Below are positions 8,284 to 15,919 of a stretch of DNA of 64,000 bases, in pieces. Position numbers and translations under genes: made by a program. The stretch's first letter is position 1. The number at the start of each line of letters is the position of its first letter. The stretch is taken from positions 20,918 to 84,917 of the forward strand of contig JAQWIW010000020.1 in assembly GCA_029248665.1 (NCBI GenBank), given 5' to 3'. Under the pieces are notes generated by a model. It searched no databases. It saw only the letters and a program-made list of their open reading frames with translations, and had not been told where the DNA came from. The DNA is from Opitutia bacterium (GTDB lineage Bacteria; Verrucomicrobiota; Verrucomicrobiia; Opitutales; Coraliomargaritaceae).

Positions 8284-8718
8284 ATGAAAATTATTCAATT
8301 CAGTATTTATTTTTTAACATTAGGCTTTATCGGGTCGTTATTATTTGGACATTGTCAGGTTCCTTGTGGGATTTATGATGATGCGAGCCGAGTACAACAG
8401 ATGTTAGAAGATGTATCGACCATTACTAAGGCAATCGACCAGATTCATGAATTAAATGGCAAAGCTGATGTACAATCTAAGCAGCAGTTGATTCGTTGGG
8501 TGAACAACAAGGAAATCCATGCGAACAAGATTATTGATGCAATTTCCAATTATTTTCTCACTCAGAGAGTAAAGCCTGGTGCCGAGGATTATTTAACTCG
8601 GCTTAGCAATCATCACAAGGTGATCATATTGTCAATGAAGGCAAAGCAGAAGGTGGATGCAAAGACGGCAAAAGATTTAAAGCAGGCTGTGGAAGTCTTA
8701 TCGCAGTATTATCCTTAA
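8284..8718 (+). CDS. sodN: Nickel superoxide dismutase with N-terminal signal peptide
   Basis: Residues 1-22 form a hydrophobic signal-like leader. The next residues are HCQVPCGIY, the nickel hook of NiSOD: His1, Cys2 and Cys6 bind nickel once the leader is removed, and Tyr9 is also conserved. The remaining ~122-residue mature chain is helical and ends in YYP; RWVNNKEIHA and YFLTQR resemble marine NiSODs. ATG at 8284 is chosen over a TTG six bases earlier. The leader resembles a Sec signal peptide, so signal peptidase rather than a dedicated SodX peptidase may expose His1 (inference); no sodX is visible. The gene is transcribed against, and lies between, parE and parC. Confidence 0.9.
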   Translation: MKIIQFSIYFLTLGFIGSLLFGHCQVPCGIYDDASRVQQMLEDVSTITKAIDQIHELNGKADVQSKQQLIRWVNNKEIHANKIIDAISNYFLTQRVKPGAEDYLTRLSNHHKVIILSMKAKQKVDAKTAKDLKQAVEVLSQYYP

Positions 8719-8749
8719 TTCTTAATCCTTAATTGGATTTTAAATATTC

Positions 8750-10606
8750 TTATGCTTCTTTAAGTGCAGTAAGGTCTTTTTCCACGTAAAGATTATCGAT
8801 GATGAAGTTTTGTCTTTCTTGGGTATTTTTACCCATATAAAATAAGAGCAACTCTTTAGTGGCCATGCCTTGGGGAATGATTACAGGATCGAGCTTTATA
8901 TCCTTTCCGATAAAATGACTAAATTCACTAGGGGAAATTTCACCGAGTCCTTTAAAACGAGTGATTTCTGGATTAGCACCGATTTTGTTGATAGCGGATA
9001 TCTTTTCAGTTTCGTTGTAGCAATAAATAGTTTCTTTCTTATTTCTCACACGAAAGAGGGGAGTTTGTAATATGTACAAGTGTCCTTTTTTGATCACTTC
9101 AGGAAAGAACTGTAAAAAGAAGGTGATGAGGAGTAAACGGATATGCATACCATCAACATCGGCATCTGTAGCAATAATGATATTGTTATAGCGAATATCT
9201 TCGACACCAGATTCTATATTGAGTGCATCTTGGAGTAGGTTGAATTCCTCGTTTTCGTAAACGATCTTTTTAGACAAGCCAAATGAGTTAAGTGGTTTTC
9301 CTTTAAGGGAAAATACAGCCTGAGTCATAATATCTCTGGCTTTGGTTATAGATCCACTGGCTGAATCACCCTCGGTAATAAATATTGAGGATTCTAGGCG
9401 ATTACTTTTTTTATCATTAAGGTGAACACGGCAATCTCTTAGCTTCTTACTATGGAGTTTTGCCTTTTTTGCTCTTTCTTTGGCAATTTTTTGAATGCCT
9501 TTGAGTTCTTTTCGATTTTTTTCTGAATCGAGAATCTTCTCTAAAAGTTTTTTTGCAGTATCTGGTTCTCGATGAAGATAATTATCTAAAGCACTTTTTA
9601 GAAAATTATTGACGAAGGTTCTGATCGTAGGGCCTGCAGGGCCGATTTCTTGAGAACCTAACTTAGTTTTGGTCTGTGATTCAAAAACAGGATCTTCAAC
9701 CTTTATACTGATCGCAGCGACAATGGATGTCCGCATGTCGACAGCATCAAAATCTTTTTTAAAGAAATCTTTGATCGTTTTACCGAGTGCTTCCTTGAAG
9801 GCATTAAGGTGAGTCCCACCCATTGTGGTATGTTGTCCATTTACAAATGAATAATAATCTTCTCCATAATTCTCATCATGAGTGAAAGCGATTTCGATAT
9901 CTTTATCCTTGAGATGAATTATTGGGTAAAGTGGGTCGCTGTTCAGCTTATTTTGAAGCAGATCCAGTAATCCATTTTCTGATTTATATTTAGTTTGATT
10001 ATAATAGAGGGTGAGTCCGCTGTTAAGATATGCATAATTCCAAAGCATATCTTGAACGTATTCATTTCTAAAACTAAATTGATTAAATATAGATGTATCT
10101 GGAGTGAATTCGATTAAAGTGCCGTTGGGATTATTACTTTCAACTACCTTATCTTTGGTATCTTCTTCGATAGTTTCCCCTTTAGAAAAAGTAATTGAGC
10201 GAGTCTTACCATCTCGGAAGGCTTGGATCTTAAAATGACCTGATAGTGCATTGACTGCTTTAATTCCTACTCCATTGAGCCCGACTGATTTTTTGAAAGC
10301 TTCTGAATCGTATTTAGCTCCGGTATTAATTTTTGAAGCACAATCCTTAAGCTTTCCTAAAGGAATACCTCTACCGTAGTCTCTGATATAAACTGTTTGG
10401 TTATCGATTTGGATATCGATTTTCTTCCCAAACCCCATGACGTATTCGTCTATGGAATTATCAATAACTTCTTTGATTAAGATGTAGATTCCATCATCAG
10501 CAGAGCTACCGTTGCCAAGTTTGCCTATATACATGCCTGGTCGCAGGCGTATATGTTCCTTCCAATCGAGAGACTTTATGTTGTCCTCAGTGTATTCAGC
10601 AGACAT
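8750..10606 (-). CDS. parE: DNA topoisomerase IV subunit B (ParE-like)
   Basis: This 618-residue ATPase subunit has the GHKL ATP site (KEVIDNS with Glu46 and Asn50; DYGRGIP at 76-82), the QTKTKLG loop with its ATP-contacting lysine, and the TOPRIM metal-binding motifs EGDSASG (412-418) and DADVDG (481-486). The opening [18 protein letters not shown] and the compact length match the ParE type found in Bacteroidota. With ParC it forms a heterotetramer that decatenates and relaxes DNA. The SPFH gene lies 14 bp upstream and is probably co-transcribed. Downstream, parE converges with sodN after 31 bp. Confidence 0.92.
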   Translation of the reverse strand: MSAEYTEDNIKSLDWKEHIRLRPGMYIGKLGNGSSADDGIYILIKEVIDNSIDEYVMGFGKKIDIQIDNQTVYIRDYGRGIPLGKLKDCASKINTGAKYDSEAFKKSVGLNGVGIKAVNALSGHFKIQAFRDGKTRSITFSKGETIEEDTKDKVVESNNPNGTLIEFTPDTSIFNQFSFRNEYVQDMLWNYAYLNSGLTLYYNQTKYKSENGLLDLLQNKLNSDPLYPIIHLKDKDIEIAFTHDENYGEDYYSFVNGQHTTMGGTHLNAFKEALGKTIKDFFKKDFDAVDMRTSIVAAISIKVEDPVFESQTKTKLGSQEIGPAGPTIRTFVNNFLKSALDNYLHREPDTAKKLLEKILDSEKNRKELKGIQKIAKERAKKAKLHSKKLRDCRVHLNDKKSNRLESSIFITEGDSASGSITKARDIMTQAVFSLKGKPLNSFGLSKKIVYENEEFNLLQDALNIESGVEDIRYNNIIIATDADVDGMHIRLLLITFFLQFFPEVIKKGHLYILQTPLFRVRNKKETIYCYNETEKISAINKIGANPEITRFKGLGEISPSEFSHFIGKDIKLDPVIIPQGMATKELLLFYMGKNTQERQNFIIDNLYVEKDLTALKEA

Positions 10607-10620
10607 TTAGGGTAGGCTAA

Positions 10621-11514
10621 TTATTTGGTTAGTGGGTCGCCCATATTCATGAGTGGTAAAGGAGCAGGGCTCTCGCCATTGAGAAAATAAATTTTACTAG
10701 ATTTGTCCTTGGAAATTTCTTTGAGGGCATCAAGTGCTTGGAGTTGAATGTATGCGGGATTCTTTGAAATGGCATCATTTAGTTTGGTGATTTCATAGGC
10801 TTGAGCATCAGCAAGGACACGTCGTTGTTGAGCTTCTAGTTCAGCCGCATCTCTTTCAGCTTGTGCTTCAGCAATCTTTTGCTGTTGCTCAGTTCTGAAA
10901 CGTTCGAGCTCTGCTTTTTGTTTTTCAACTTCCTGTTCACGTTCTTTCTTTGATTCAATAGCACGAGTGATGAAAGAAGGGAGGTTAATGTCTCTGATCA
11001 AAATATCTAAACAAGTAATGCCTCTTGCTGTAAGGTAACTACTCATGCTATCAAAAATTGCAGTTTGTAAATTCTCCTGAGTTTCTTGAAGAAAGAAATC
11101 TTCGGCACGAACAACACTTTTTCCTTGTTCACGAACAACGGAACGAAGTTTTGGTTGAATTTGTACACGAACGGCATCTTCAAAAGTACCAGTCTCTTGT
11201 AGAATTCTCGCAGCATCTGAACCATTGATGCGAAATTTAATACTCACATCAATTGTTGTGGTTAGCTGATCCTGACTGGGTACACCTGCAGATTCTTTTA
11301 ATTCTTTTTCGCGAATATCGTAAAAAGTAAAGTTGAAGAGTGGATTAACTGGAATGGTAAGACCTTCTTGATAAGGTTTATCTTGGACTTCTCCAAAAAG
11401 TGTAGCTACTGCAACATGACCTGCCGGTACACTGACAAAAAAGCGAGAGCCAAAAAGTACGGCTGCTACGAGGACTGCAAGTAAGATAGTTAAGGAAGCG
11501 GATTGTTTGTTCAT
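10621..11514 (-). CDS. SPFH/Band 7 (prohibitin-like) membrane protein
   Basis: A single N-terminal membrane helix (about residues 7-27) is followed by the SPFH domain (about 28-195) starting FFVSVPAGHVAVATLFGEV. After it comes a long charged coiled coil rich in E, Q, K and A (about 190-240) and a C-terminal tail. This is the layout of bacterial prohibitin homologues and HflC-like proteins, which form large rings in the inner membrane and modulate membrane proteases or domains. No hflK or ftsH is adjacent, so HflC itself is less likely than a stand-alone prohibitin-type protein. parE follows 14 bp downstream. Confidence 0.85.
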   Translation of the reverse strand: MNKQSASLTILLAVLVAAVLFGSRFFVSVPAGHVAVATLFGEVQDKPYQEGLTIPVNPLFNFTFYDIREKELKESAGVPSQDQLTTTIDVSIKFRINGSDAARILQETGTFEDAVRVQIQPKLRSVVREQGKSVVRAEDFFLQETQENLQTAIFDSMSSYLTARGITCLDILIRDINLPSFITRAIESKKEREQEVEKQKAELERFRTEQQQKIAEAQAERDAAELEAQQRRVLADAQAYEITKLNDAISKNPAYIQLQALDALKEISKDKSSKIYFLNGESPAPLPLMNMGDPLTK

Positions 11515-11578
11515 AGAAAATTAAATTAGGATTAACTGTTGTTCTGGCGAGAGAAATTATAAATAATTTCTCAAATTA

Positions 11579-12601
11579 ATGAGTACAAGTATTCTAGAGT
11601 CTATAAAAAACGAGTCAGAGGCGTTAGGCTTTCACAATTTTGGAGTGGCGAAGGTTCCAATGAATCTGAGGGTTGATTACTACAAGGAATGGATCAATGA
11701 AGGTCAGCATGGGACAATGACATGGATGGAGAATAACAATGAGCGCAGATTGAATCCAGAAAATTTAATGCCAGAGGCTAAAAGCATACTTGTTTTTGCC
11801 ATGAACTATTATCAAGAAGACCCAGATCGAAATTACAGAGTAGCCAAATATGCCTTAGGCAAAGATTACCATTCCGTTATTTATAAACGATTGAAGAAAA
11901 TTTGTCGTTTTTTAAAGGAGAACTATAATTCTGACCAAAAGCCTTATGTGGATACCGGGCCAATTTTAGAAAAGCCTATTGCGGAAGCGGCAGGATTAGG
12001 TTGGCAGGGAAAAAGTACGATTTTAGTAGAAAAGAAACGAGGCACGTGGTCATTTTTAGGAAGTATTGTTACAAGCTTAGATCTTCCAGCTTCAGAAGCG
12101 GGTAAGGATTATTGTGGAAAATGTACCCAATGCATCGATTGTTGCCCGACTAATGCAATTACAGCTCCTTATAAGTTAGATGCATCGAAATGTATTTCGT
12201 ATTTAACCATCGAGCATAAAGGGAGTATCCCTCTTGAATTCAGAGAAGCGATTGGTGATAGGGTGTATGGTTGTGATGCCTGCTTAGATGTATGCCCATG
12301 GAACAAGTGGGCTAAAGTTACCAAAGAATCACAATTTGCAGTACGTTCACTGCCCGATTTGAAAACAATATTAGCGTGGGATGAAGTTGATTTTAAAGAA
12401 AATCTAGTAGCGTCTCCAATCAAGCGGGCAAAATTAAATGGCTTGAAACGGAATGCAGCTTTAGTGTTGGGGAATGTCGGAAATAAAACGGATTTGCCAG
12501 CGCTTGAGATATTAGCTGGAGAGGATGATCCTGTTTTGAAAGAGCAGGCCGAGTGGTCAATTAAGGCAATTAAATCTAGAGAATGTACTTCTTTTAGTTG
12601 A
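11579..12601 (+). CDS. queG: Epoxyqueuosine reductase
   Basis: QueG performs the last step of queuosine tRNA modification, reducing epoxyqueuosine with a cobalamin cofactor and two [4Fe-4S] clusters. The 340-residue protein has ferredoxin-type cysteines CGKCTQCIDCCP (Cys179, 182, 185, 189) and CDACLDVCPWN (Cys232, 235, 239), the VDTGP motif with the catalytic aspartate (Asp126), and a short HEAT-like C-terminus (about 285-335). The ATG at 11579 gives the usual N-terminus. It is divergent from the SPFH-parE genes. Confidence 0.96.
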   Translation: MSTSILESIKNESEALGFHNFGVAKVPMNLRVDYYKEWINEGQHGTMTWMENNNERRLNPENLMPEAKSILVFAMNYYQEDPDRNYRVAKYALGKDYHSVIYKRLKKICRFLKENYNSDQKPYVDTGPILEKPIAEAAGLGWQGKSTILVEKKRGTWSFLGSIVTSLDLPASEAGKDYCGKCTQCIDCCPTNAITAPYKLDASKCISYLTIEHKGSIPLEFREAIGDRVYGCDACLDVCPWNKWAKVTKESQFAVRSLPDLKTILAWDEVDFKENLVASPIKRAKLNGLKRNAALVLGNVGNKTDLPALEILAGEDDPVLKEQAEWSIKAIKSRECTSFS

Positions 12602-12647
12602 GTTTTTCTAAATACATGAATAAATCAAAGGACACTATTTTTACATT

Positions 12648-12971
12648 ATGAAAGAGCAAATTTTCAGTTCTCTTGGCACTATTGGCCGCATTAATTACTT
12701 CATCCGTATTCTATTGTTTGTTGCGATTCCTTTTATTGTAACTATTTTTTCGGTGAATTTCTTTTCTCATTGGCATCATGGTACTCACCTACCTTTAGGA
12801 ATCTTTATCGGATTAATTTTTATTTTGATCAGTATTTTTTCAATTTTAATGCAAACGATTAAACGACTGAATGATATTGGGAAGTCTCCTATTTATAGCG
12901 TCTTACTGCTTATACCATTTATCAATGTATTGTTTATTTTGGTTCTCTTGTGCCTTCCTAAAAAACAATAA
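12648..12971 (+). CDS. DUF805-family small membrane protein
   Basis: This 107-residue protein has three hydrophobic segments (about residues 17-37, 49-67 and 84-102). It carries the DUF805 pattern: GRINYFIR near the N-terminus and TIKRLNDIGKSP before the last helix. The function of the family is unknown. It sits 46 bp after queG and 12 bp before pdxA and may share their transcript. Confidence 0.8.
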   Translation: MKEQIFSSLGTIGRINYFIRILLFVAIPFIVTIFSVNFFSHWHHGTHLPLGIFIGLIFILISIFSILMQTIKRLNDIGKSPIYSVLLLIPFINVLFILVLLCLPKKQ

Positions 12972-12983
12972 GTCGATTTTTTA

Positions 12984-14006
12984 ATGAATGAAGTGAAGCC
13001 ACTTCTTGCAATTACTATGGGTGATCCCGCCGGGGTCGGACCTGAAATTTGTTTGCGAGCATTACATTCGAAGAAAGTAAATGATATCTGTCGTCCAATA
13101 ATTTTTGGTGACGCAGAAACACTTTCACGCGTTGGAGAAGCAACGAATCAAAACACTGATTTTCAGTTTATATCTTTGGAAGCTTTTGAGGGCATGAAAC
13201 CAGATGAAGTTGAGAGACCATCGATCATAGATTTTTCAAATGTAGATAAAGCAAACTTTCAGCCTTCTGCGATCAATGCAAAAACAGGTAAAGCCTCTTA
13301 TGAATACATCGTAAAAGCGATCGAATTAGCCCAAAAAGGGCACATTCAAGGAATGGCAACAGCTCCAATTAATAAATATGCATTGAGCTTGGCGGGGATT
13401 GATTTTCCCGGACACACTGAAATATTAGAAAAGTTCACGGACACAGACGATGTTTGTATGTTGCTAACTTCCGAAAAAATTTCTTGTGCCTTAGTCACTA
13501 CGCATATTGGTTTGCATGAAGTAGCGGATGCCTTGACTGAGAAAAAAATCACTAAGGTTATAAAATTAACTGACAAAGCCATGGGCAATATCCTTGGTCG
13601 TCGTCCAAAGATCGCAGTTTTAGGATTAAATCCTCATTGTGGCGAATCTGGTTTGTTCGGTCGTAATGAAGAAAGTATGATTATTAAACCAGCGATTGAA
13701 AAAGCAAAGCAAGATGGGTTAAACATTGCCGGCCCATTGGCACCAGATACAGCCTTTGTTAAAAGTAATTTAGATGCTTACGACACTTTTGTCTGTATGT
13801 ATCATGATCAAGGTTTAATTCCTTTGAAATTACTTGCTTTTGATTCAGCAGTGAATGTGACTCTTGGGTTACCTATCGTACGTACTTCGGTGGATCATGG
13901 AACGGCTTTAGACATAGCTTGGAAGGGTGTGGCTAAGAGCTCAAGTCTCATTCAATCAATCTGTCTCGCAGCTTTAATCTGCCGTTCCAAGTTGAATGCG
14001 AAATGA
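12984..14006 (+). CDS. pdxA: 4-hydroxythreonine-4-phosphate dehydrogenase
   Basis: PdxA oxidises 4-phosphohydroxy-L-threonine in the DXP-dependent route to pyridoxal phosphate. The 340-residue protein has the family motifs: GDPAGVGPEI near residue 12, VTTHIGLHEV with a metal-binding histidine, GLNPHCGE with the second, and MYHDQGLIPLK with the third, followed by HGTALDIAWKG near the C-terminus. Length and spacing are normal. It is 12 bp downstream of the DUF805 gene. Confidence 0.96.
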   Translation: MNEVKPLLAITMGDPAGVGPEICLRALHSKKVNDICRPIIFGDAETLSRVGEATNQNTDFQFISLEAFEGMKPDEVERPSIIDFSNVDKANFQPSAINAKTGKASYEYIVKAIELAQKGHIQGMATAPINKYALSLAGIDFPGHTEILEKFTDTDDVCMLLTSEKISCALVTTHIGLHEVADALTEKKITKVIKLTDKAMGNILGRRPKIAVLGLNPHCGESGLFGRNEESMIIKPAIEKAKQDGLNIAGPLAPDTAFVKSNLDAYDTFVCMYHDQGLIPLKLLAFDSAVNVTLGLPIVRTSVDHGTALDIAWKGVAKSSSLIQSICLAALICRSKLNAK

Positions 14007-14074
14007 TTTTTTCAAATAGTAACAACAACTTTAGGAAACTTGACCTAGAGATATCAGAGAGTACTTTGTAATAT

Positions 14075-14680
14075 ATGTCTGGTTTCGATGAAAATATAGT
14101 CAGAGAGTATTTTGAATTAAATGGTTTTTTTGTGCGGCAGTTGCGAAAATATCAAGTGCAGTCTCGAAAAAAGCGATTTGATGAAGAAATTGATATGCTG
14201 ATTTATAATCCAAAGGCAGATAAAAAAATGAAGCCTTTAGACTTTCAATTGTTTTCAAAGGATATTGTTAATATTCATCAAGCGATTATAGTAGTGAAAG
14301 CTTGGCATAGCTCTCGATTCACTCCTGCTATTTTGAGAAGCGGGACTAAGGTTTTCGATTTCTTAAAGAAAGATGTTTTAAATAAAGTGAATGATTATTT
14401 TGATTTTAATGAAATCGACTTAGGTAAAAAAGATGCTGTCTTTAAAAAAATATTAATCATTCCAAGCCTTCCTTCGGGTGAGCCTCACAGAAGTGAAAGC
14501 ATAACTTTGCTTAAAGAGCAGGGGATTGATGGCATTATTTCATTTGCGACAATTTTAGAAAGTATTATTAATAATATTGAGATAAATCATAGTTATCAGA
14601 AGTCGGATTTACTTCAGTTAATTAGGATTCTAAAAATTTATGATATGATTAAAGAACCTCAAATGACCTTTTTTGATTAA
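14075..14680 (+). CDS. Conserved-looking protein of unknown function, possible nuclease fold
   Basis: I do not recognise a named family for this 201-residue protein, which has no signal peptide or membrane helix. It begins with a helix carrying YFELNGFFVRQL, then FDEEIDMLIYNP (residues 33-44) and, later, AIIVVKAWHSSRF (71-83). An acidic strand followed by a hydrophobic strand ending in a lysine recalls the PD-(D/E)XK nuclease core, but the exact catalytic pattern is not complete by eye, so this is only a hint. The stop overlaps the ATG of the Fe-S carrier gene by one base, indicating translational coupling. Confidence 0.55.
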   Translation: MSGFDENIVREYFELNGFFVRQLRKYQVQSRKKRFDEEIDMLIYNPKADKKMKPLDFQLFSKDIVNIHQAIIVVKAWHSSRFTPAILRSGTKVFDFLKKDVLNKVNDYFDFNEIDLGKKDAVFKKILIIPSLPSGEPHRSESITLLKEQGIDGIISFATILESIINNIEINHSYQKSDLLQLIRILKIYDMIKEPQMTFFD

Positions 14681-15057
14681 TGACTGTTGAAAGTAACAAA
14701 GTAGCACCCCCAAATGTACGTATTGGTAATGAAAATTTGATTAGCATAACAGATAGTGCTAATCAAAAATTAGTTGATTTGATAGAGCGTGAGCAATCTG
14801 GCGGGATGCTAAGAATTAAAATTGTCGGTGGCGGCTGTAATGGTTTGAGCTATAAAATGAAATTTACAGATGACACAAAACAAGGTGATATTTTTGTACA
14901 AGCTATTGATAGCCAATTGTTAATAGATCCCAAAACTGCTTTATATATTAAGGGAACTTTATTAGATTATTCGCACAACCTTGTAGGGGGTGGTTTTCAA
15001 TTTAATAACCCTAATGCTAAGGCAAGTTGCAGTTGTGGGGAAAGTTTCAGTCTTTAA
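14680..15057 (+). CDS. erpA: A-type iron-sulfur cluster carrier (HesB/IscA/ErpA family)
   Basis: This 125-residue protein has the three invariant cysteines that hold a [2Fe-2S] or [4Fe-4S] cluster: one in GGGCNGLSY (Cys53) and a C-terminal CSC pair (Cys117 and 119). It would deliver clusters to apo-proteins; LeuC, LipA and QueG in this window are plausible clients (inference). ErpA, IscA and SufA cannot be separated securely by eye, so the symbol is tentative. No isc or suf genes are adjacent. It overlaps the upstream unknown gene by one base. Confidence 0.85.
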   Translation: MTVESNKVAPPNVRIGNENLISITDSANQKLVDLIEREQSGGMLRIKIVGGGCNGLSYKMKFTDDTKQGDIFVQAIDSQLLIDPKTALYIKGTLLDYSHNLVGGGFQFNNPNAKASCSCGESFSL

Positions 15058-15128
15058 AAAAAATAAACTTATTGTTTGAATTTTTCAATTTATTGTATCA
15101 ATAATGTTTTTTAACTTTTTTACTAAGT

Positions 15129-15218
15129 GATTACGCATACTTTTAATTCAAACACAAAGCCACTACTGTTAGGGCTTTCTTTGCGTAGTCTTGATGCTTA
15201 ACTTCTTCTGTTGAAGTT
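15129..15218 (+). promoter_or_regulatory. Structured infC leader: nested stems and start-proximal hairpin
   Basis: The 171 bp between erpA and infC can fold as RNA. A 9-bp outer stem pairs GATTACGCA (15129-15137) with TGCGTAGTC (15182-15190, one G-U pair). Within it, AAAGCC (15156-15161) pairs with GGCTTT (15173-15178). A third hairpin, AACTTC (15200-15205) with GAAGTT (15213-15218), ends 10 bases before the ATG at 15229. No Shine-Dalgarno motif is present. An autoregulatory leader for IF3 is plausible (inference). Confidence 0.45.
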
Positions 15219-15228
15219 TCCCTTATAT

Positions 15229-15846
15229 ATGGCTCCTTATCCTAATTCTCGTAATAAAAATTTTAATCGCAATCGTGGGCCTAAAGGTCTTAGACGAAAT
15301 GAACGAATAAAGGCCGCTCAAGTAAGAGTTATTGGACCTGAAGGAACCAATCTCGGAGTAATGCCTCCTCATAAAGCTTTGAAGTTAGCTAAAGATGTCG
15401 GGCTCGACTTAATTGAAATTTCACCTCAAGCAAGACCTCCGGTATGTCGTATCTTGGATTTAGGGAAATTTTTGTACGAGGAGAGTAAGAAGCAGAAAGA
15501 AAACAAGCCTGTCGGCAATAAGCTAAAAGAAGTAAAGTTTCGTGTGTCTATTGATCAGCATGATTTTGAAACTAAGTTAAGGCGTGCAGAACAGTTTTTA
15601 TATCGTGGTAATAAGGTGAAATTGACATTGCAGTTTAGAGGCCGAGAAAATGAGCATAAGCAGTTAGGCTTTGAGCGAGTTAAATTAGCGGCATCCGAAT
15701 TGGAAGGTGTGTCTTCTGCAGATAATCCAGCTAAATTAGTGGGTCGCCAAGTTACGGTTGTTTTATCTCCTTTGCCGTCTCAAAAGCGTCAACTTAAGTT
15801 CAGTCTTCCAGATGATGAATTTGACGATGCTGAAGACGAGGATTAG
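15229..15846 (+). CDS. infC: Translation initiation factor IF-3
   Basis: IF-3 binds the 30S subunit and checks start-codon pairing. The 205-residue chain has a basic N-terminal extension (residues 1-24), the IF3 N-domain with [15 protein letters not shown] and RPPVCRILD, and the C-domain with [28 protein letters not shown] and LSPLP. It ends in an acidic tail. The ATG at 15229 is preferred to a TTG at 15211 because the TTG lies within a leader hairpin. Unusually, no rpmI-rplT pair follows; the next gene encodes an unrelated exported protein. Confidence 0.96.
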   Translation: MAPYPNSRNKNFNRNRGPKGLRRNERIKAAQVRVIGPEGTNLGVMPPHKALKLAKDVGLDLIEISPQARPPVCRILDLGKFLYEESKKQKENKPVGNKLKEVKFRVSIDQHDFETKLRRAEQFLYRGNKVKLTLQFRGRENEHKQLGFERVKLAASELEGVSSADNPAKLVGRQVTVVLSPLPSQKRQLKFSLPDDEFDDAEDED

Positions 15847-15919
15847 GCCTGATTAAGTCTATTGCCGTTTTTAGGCTTTTTTCTTCGAAGAATATCTTTA
15901 GCGTTTTGATTCTCAAAAG

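Noticed and set aside
8719..8749. AATCC/GGATT hairpin between sodN and parE as a shared terminator
   Set aside because: Only five base pairs and no proper T-run; too weak to call.
6184..10606. Naming the topoisomerase genes gyrA and gyrB
   Set aside because: Motif wording, compact length and lack of a GyrA-box favour the topoisomerase IV type, though this needs a tree.
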